From the NCBI GenBank assembly GCA_019925795.1, contig CM034306.1, positions 52,880,758-52,944,757 of the forward strand: a stretch of DNA of 64,000 nt, given 5' to 3'. Origin of the DNA: Dendrobium chrysotoxum (lineage: Eukaryota; Streptophyta; Magnoliopsida; Asparagales; Orchidaceae). Below the pieces are notes generated by a model that was given only the letters and a program-made list of their open reading frames with translations, had not been told where the DNA came from and made no database searches. A program made the position numbers and the translations under genes. This document shows, piece after piece, positions 59,162 through 64,000 of the stretch; position 1 is the stretch's first letter, and every line of letters begins with the position of its first letter.

Positions 59162-60169
59162 CTCACCTTCCATACTCACTTAAAACCTACTTGGTTCTTT
59201 TAACTTTTAACTCATGGTAATCTGGATCCAAGAATACCCACATTGAAGCACCCGTACATTTAAAACTCAACTAAATCATAACTTCGGCAAGACCCCCTTA
59301 AGAGAGTAAATTGAGTTATGGAAATTTTCCCAACAACAAATGCTAATGCGGTTTGTGGATTAAAATAAATGTATCATAAATGCTATAAAATATAATCATT
59401 CCACAATGTTTTTTAAGCAATCGTAATAAAAAATCTGATGTTTCAACAATGAATAATAGCAGCGGTTTTAAAACCGCTGTTATAGGGAGGTATAAACAGT
59501 AGATGGCGAAGCTTCTCCTCTAGTTGGCGGCAGACGGTTGTGACAGCCGGCTAGTCGGGTTGCGACTAAGCTCACGTGAAGGGGAGGACTGTCATGTAAT
59601 TCCCACCATTTCCACTAGTTTTCCTCGGCAGCTGCAAGATGGCTCTCCCATGTGACCACAGGTCTCTCGATTTGAGCTCTACTCTTTCTTCTTTCTATGT
59701 TTTGAAATCACACTGATAAAAATCAACCCTAACATCATATGGTGTCTTGATTTTTATATTTAGAACAGTGACATCTAAACACTCTTAGATAGAAAAAGTG
59801 AGAAGCTATGTTAACAAAATATTCATCTCCTTTAAAAAAATCCATAAATTAATAATTTTTTTTCAAAATAATAATTATTATAAATCCACAGGCTGTATTT
59901 ATTCAAGCGTTAATTGTATCACACATTAATTAGTAATAAATATGAATAGTTCATATTTAGAAAAAATAATTGTTCTATCTCACATTTAAAAATAAACTGT
60001 TCTATCTCACATTTAAAAATAATTGTTTATCGCCTTCTCTCTCTCTCTCTCATATTTTTTAAAATTTTTAAAAGGGTAAACTAATCTAACGCAAATGATC
60101 CAAAAATATTTCTACATTAACATTTTGTCTCTCTCATAATGGTTTTTGATATTCTTTTCTTCGTGCCAG
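59162..60169. other. Unrecognised stretch with an 18-bp palindrome
   Basis: A perfect palindrome AGCGGTTTTAAAACCGCT at 59461-59478. A 29-bp unit (TGTTCTATCTCACATTTAAA with AAATAA) is duplicated at about 59970-60027, followed by a CT microsatellite at about 60034-60050. No gene recognised. Confidence 0.6.
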
Positions 60170-60177
60170 GATTGGAT

Positions 60178-60470
60178 TAGGGGTGTCAATATTGGACCCG
60201 ACCCGAAAATCCGACATGAACCCAATTTTGGGTTTGGGTTGACCCGAACCCGAAGCGGGTTGGGTTCGGGTCTGAAAAACCGACCTTTTTGCAAAATTGG
60301 GTCGGGTTCGGGTTGACCCGAAAACCTGGGAAAGACCCGGAATGACCCGGAAAACCCGTCTGCCCCAGCTGCCCGCAGCCCTGCGTTGCTTTCCTTGCCT
60401 GCCCCGTGTTGCCTGCCCTGCTTGCCCCTGCTGCCTCGCGCGCGGCCCGCCTGCCCCTGCTACCCACATA
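60178..60470. mobile_element. hAT-type element, left end and body, right end not seen
   Basis: Starts TAGGGGTGTCAATATTGGAC followed by CCGACCCG, matching the reverse-complemented right end of the element at 36891-37545. Its GGGTTGACCCG and GGGTCGGGTT subterminal repeats are also alike. A GC-rich core follows (CTGCCCGC-type words to about 60470). I see no right terminal repeat or second copy of a target site, so it is probably truncated. Confidence 0.7.
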
Positions 60471-60762
60471 GATTTTTAATTTGCTTCCAAAGTAATATTC
60501 TAGAAGTTTAGTTTGGTCTCCATTTAATGGGCCTATCCAGATTTGTAAAATTTTTTAAAATATGGGGTTAAAACAGTAATTTCTCCTTTCATTTTTGTAA
60601 AGAATTCTACTGATTTAAAACTTGTAGAAAATGCTACATTGTCAAAGTTTTAGCTCCGAAAAATTCTTGGCAGCTAATTTGGCAGTTTTTAAAACTGCTA
60701 GCATCTTAATTATCATGCTATTGATGCCTAATAATGTTAAGATGAAAGCTGTATTACGCTAA

Positions 60763-61024
60763 ATGAGGGAGTCCAGACAGACGAGAAGAAAAGGAACCCA
60801 TGCATGCTTTACAGAAGAGAGATTTATAGATATGCTGATGGAAATGTACAAGACTCAGCTACAGGATAAATCAAAATTCAGTTACAGGCGTAACAACGAG
60901 CTGACAGCCATGTTAGTGAAGAAGCAGGAGTTTCAGAAGTTGGGTAGCAGAGCTGTGGCGGTCATAACCCCACCTCAAATTGAACTAGGAAGTATTTTTG
61001 ATAGACAACTTGTACAGCGGAGAA
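60763..61024 (+). CDS. Short unrecognised reading frame, possibly a broken gene end
   Basis: An ATG frame of 90 codons that runs into an hAT-type end at 61025. The part before that is about 87 residues, basic and helical in look (FTEERFIDMLMEMYKTQLQD, NELTAMLVKKQEF). I do not recognise a family. Codon use is not AT-driven, and the sequence differs from the surrounding repeats. It could be a coding fragment cut by the insertion, or chance. Confidence 0.25.
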
Positions 61025-61150
61025 TAGGGGTGTAAGTGAGCTGAGCCGGCTCACGAGCCATCTCAAGCTCGACTCGTTAACAAGCTTGTGAACCGAGCTT
61101 ATTGAGCCAAGAGCTCGAGCTCGTGTAAGCTTGGCTCACTAGCCGCCTCA
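61025..61150. mobile_element. hAT-type element end (partial)
   Basis: TAGGGGTGTAAGTGAGCTGA, then repeated GAGCTCGAGCTCG and AAGCTTG words, the layout of a hAT end with subterminal repeats. It is related in style to 57163 and 60178. No right end was found before the gypsy relic begins. Confidence 0.55.
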
Positions 61151-61189
61151 AATCATAATTAAAATTTTTTAAATATTCATCTCTCTAAT

Positions 61190-61850
61190 CAAAGTCTCCT
61201 CAAATACAATCATACTGACTGCAGACTTCCTACTCAATCAATCAACTATCATACTAGCCTTACTAGGCTGATAAATAATGCTAAGGTGATAATCTTGGAT
61301 CAACTCTAACTATATTCTCTATCTCAAATTCAGCTCCCTCTGAGTGAAGATGTACTTCAAGCTCTGAAGATCAATATAAATCTCAAATCTCACTCCATAA
61401 AAATAATGCCTACAAATCTTCAAAGAAAAAATAATCGCCGCCAACTCTAAATCATGAACCAGGTAATTCTATGTGGTTTCGATTGTTAAGAAGCATAGCT
61501 AATAACTCCATCATACTGCCGCAACAATCACTCCAATCTTCTTAGAGAAACATTACTAAACACCTAGAACTTGTCCACACTAGACGGAATGGTCAAAATT
61601 TGGGCTATTACTAGATAATATTTCAGCTTTTGAAAATAGCCTCACATTCAAGTGTTCAATTAAACTGCATAACCTTCTAAGTCAATCTTGTCAAAGGAAT
61701 TGTAATATGTGAAAAACCTTTCACAAAATTCCTATAATACCCAACCAACCCCAAAAAATTATGAACCTTTAATATGGAAGTTGGCTTTTGCCAACCCACC
61801 ATCGCTTGTAGCTTTTAGGGATTCACATATATGTGATGCTCCAGAATTTA
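61190..61850 (-). pseudogene. Chromovirus-like Ty3/gypsy RT / RNase H relic
   Basis: Minus-strand pieces in order: VGWQKPTSILKVHNFLG- and GYYRNFVKGFSHI-like sequence (about 61800-61700), PLTRLT-like, ECEAIFK-like, and RNase H pieces HDLELAAIIFSLKICRHYFYG and IDLQSLKYIFTQRELNLR (about 61460-61330), then LELIQDY. This is the order of Tekay/Reina-type gypsy Pol (NFLGLAGYYRRF, HDLELAAVVFALKIWRHYLYG, DHKSLKYIFTQKELN). Frames are broken repeatedly and nothing else of the element is readable. Confidence 0.85.
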
Positions 61851-61859
61851 ATTTGGAAT

Positions 61860-64000
61860 AACTATTTATTTATCTTTTAATAAACAACAACCAGAGCTAT
61901 TTAATATCATCTATCAGTAATAAATAACAAAAAAGATTATATAATTCAAAATATTAATATACACATCCATATTCATTCTCAAAAATCATATACAATACTT
62001 ATAATCTACAAAATCATAATATATCTATCATATCCTAAGTATAAAAGAATAATTAAAATAAAAAGAATCTAAACCTGATGGAATCCTGACCAACCTCACA
62101 CTCCTGATCCTCTGCCATGACCTTAAATTATTTAACCACATATAATGAGCTAAAAGCCCAACAGGTCACCAAAATATATAACTGAATTTAAAGCACGATA
62201 AATGAGCAATATGCATGTTAGGGATTAAATCATAATAGTAACATTCAAATGATCATTTAATCAATGCAGAAATAATAAAATTTGTATGTAATAATAGTAG
62301 AATCTATAGATAGTAAAACGCTACAATATGGAAGCCACTAAAAAAAATAAACAAGTACGAGCGTCAAATTTATAAAGCAATTGTCGTATCTGTAATACCA
62401 ATCAATAAAGCAATCAGATAAAGCATTGAATCAAAATAGTAGTAAAGGTTGTTGAAATCAAATCAATGTAGTAAAATCATATAAGAATGTACACATACTA
62501 TTCAACTATTCCATATTAGTATCAAATTAATATATTGCATATTTAGTATGTCATATGCTTATTGTATAGTGAATCAGTAGTATCAAATAATATTAGTATT
62601 TATGTTAGTAATAGTTCAACGACAGGAGTAAAATAATACTATAACAACAACTTCATGTAGTAATAATAAATTCATACAATAATAAGAATAATGCCTAAAA
62701 AAATATGTATTTTAATAGTCACACTAAACTAGTAAGAAGACATAGTTATCACGGTGTTTTTCAGTATTGTATCAATATCAGTAAACTATTAGCTCAGTAA
62801 ACATAGTCATCACTATTTGCCTGTAAGCATAGTAATTATCTTCTTATAACTCTCAATCAGTATATCACGTGAATCAGTAGAGAATAACACCAAATCATAA
62901 TATTTAAAGAAAAAAGCCCATCGGCCCACCATCTTTTACAAGTCAATCAATTTCTAACCAACAGGTCAACTAGTATTAACTTATTTTTTTTCACACACAA
63001 TATTATTATCACAGTACTATAATAGTAAACTCAATCGTATTTCAACATCATTTTCAACACATTACAGCAAATAAAGCATAATTAAGCTTAATTCAGAAAA
63101 TAATAAAATATCCTAACAGTAGAAAACAAAAATCATATTGAGCAAAAATTCATATTTTTAGAATTTAACTAAATTATCAAATATTGCATAAAATAATATT
63201 CTAAAGCTTGAGTTAAGCTAAATTATTATTTTTAGATGTTAAAATAAATTTTTTAGTAGGCAAAAATCACTATATTTTTATAATCACATGGTAAAAAAAT
63301 CACAAATAAATACTCAAAATATTTATAATCTCAATCTTTATGACATATACAAAGTTATATGTTAAAACTTTTACCAATACAAAATTATTCTCATTTTTTG
63401 GTAATGAAATAGAAATTTGATCGAAAAAAGATCAAAAACATAATCTTTGAAATCAGAAATAAGATAAATATTCCATATAGTGAAGATGAGTAAATTTCCT
63501 AACTGGCCCGATGGATGAAAATTACTTCGCAACCTCCAAATTCAAGATTTTCTTTTCTCTCTCCTCACATTCCTCTCATTTTTTCCTAAAAACTTCTCTA
63601 TTGCTGAAGATGAAATGGGAAAAGGAATTCTAAGTAATGCATTAAGATATTTTAATATAATATAATAATTTAATTTAATCAATAAAAAATATTCATAAAA
63701 TAATATATTTTATTTAAAAAATATTGGTGAAATCGATTTGCAAAACGGACACCTGGCGGTTCAAAATCATCACTTGTACCGATATGTGTCAATTTCTTAA
63801 GGATTTTCACGAGCGTCTAAAAATTATGAAAAAATTCGTGTAAGTAAAATACTATAATAACAACGATATGACGAAGACGGTTTGCGATTTAAAATTATAT
63901 TAACTCTAAAAGTTTTTTTTGGCATTGTCAACATATGGCTATTAATTGCAATATATCCATTTACCATTAACTACATGTCCTAGAATACGACTGACTTCAA
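61860..64000. other. AT-rich stretch, no gene
   Basis: Very AT-rich sequence with AATAATA and ATAGTA words, no open frame of note and no recognised terminal repeats. It may be decayed gypsy sequence continuing from the relic at 61190-61850, but nothing in it shows this. Confidence 0.5.

Overview
The window looks like intergenic plant nuclear DNA: AT-rich, dense with plant retrotransposon and DNA-transposon families, and carrying one complete host gene with 23 exons. That gene encodes a full-size ABCG/PDR ABC transporter, a plant and fungal class. The plant-type RTE LINE tail, tRNA-iMet primer sites and Athila-type gypsy remains all point to an angiosperm. I cannot name the species. Nothing bacterial or organellar was seen.

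Layout. 1-2030: decayed Copia remains on the minus strand. 2529-10312: a nested block. A 332-codon gypsy-like ORF (3034-4032) lies between two inverted ~440-bp arms. A ~340-bp LTR occurs twice in opposite orientation (4055-4395, 9975-10312). A young, nearly open Copia element (4847-9484; 203-bp LTRs, target duplication AGCAG) is inserted there. 12220-13075: Copia integrase relic. 15010-19125: old, internally deleted Copia. 19130-20742: 5'-truncated RTE-type LINE. 20743-21959: short non-autonomous LTR element. About 25780-27840: decayed hAT transposase. 28447-39905: decayed Athila-type Ty3/gypsy element, split by a ~5.3-kb solo LTR (29373-34720, target duplication TTTTC) and by a 655-bp hAT-type element (36891-37545). 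40101-45163: a second solo LTR of the same very long family in opposite orientation.

45943-55396 is the host gene, on the minus strand. Its 23 inferred exons keep frame from start to stop and give about 1500 residues in the order NBD1-TMD1-NBD2-TMD2, with intact Walker A, signature and Walker B motifs in both halves. One intron appears to use a GC donor, and two introns carry copies of a foldback MITE family.

57163-61150 is rich in DNA transposons: a complete 837-bp hAT-type element (8-bp target duplication ATAGTTTA), a complete 994-bp CACTA element (target duplication ATT), and two incomplete hAT-type ends. 61190-61850 is a chromovirus-like gypsy RT/RNase H relic. The rest is AT-rich with no gene I can support.

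I found no convincing novel functional system. The most unusual features are the pair of >5-kb solo LTRs in inverted orientation with arrays of a hairpin motif, the inverted-repeat cassette at 2.5-4.8 kb, the Copia element whose LTR ends are not TG..CA and whose frame runs through its polypurine tract into the LTR, and GC-rich cores inside otherwise AT-rich DNA transposons.
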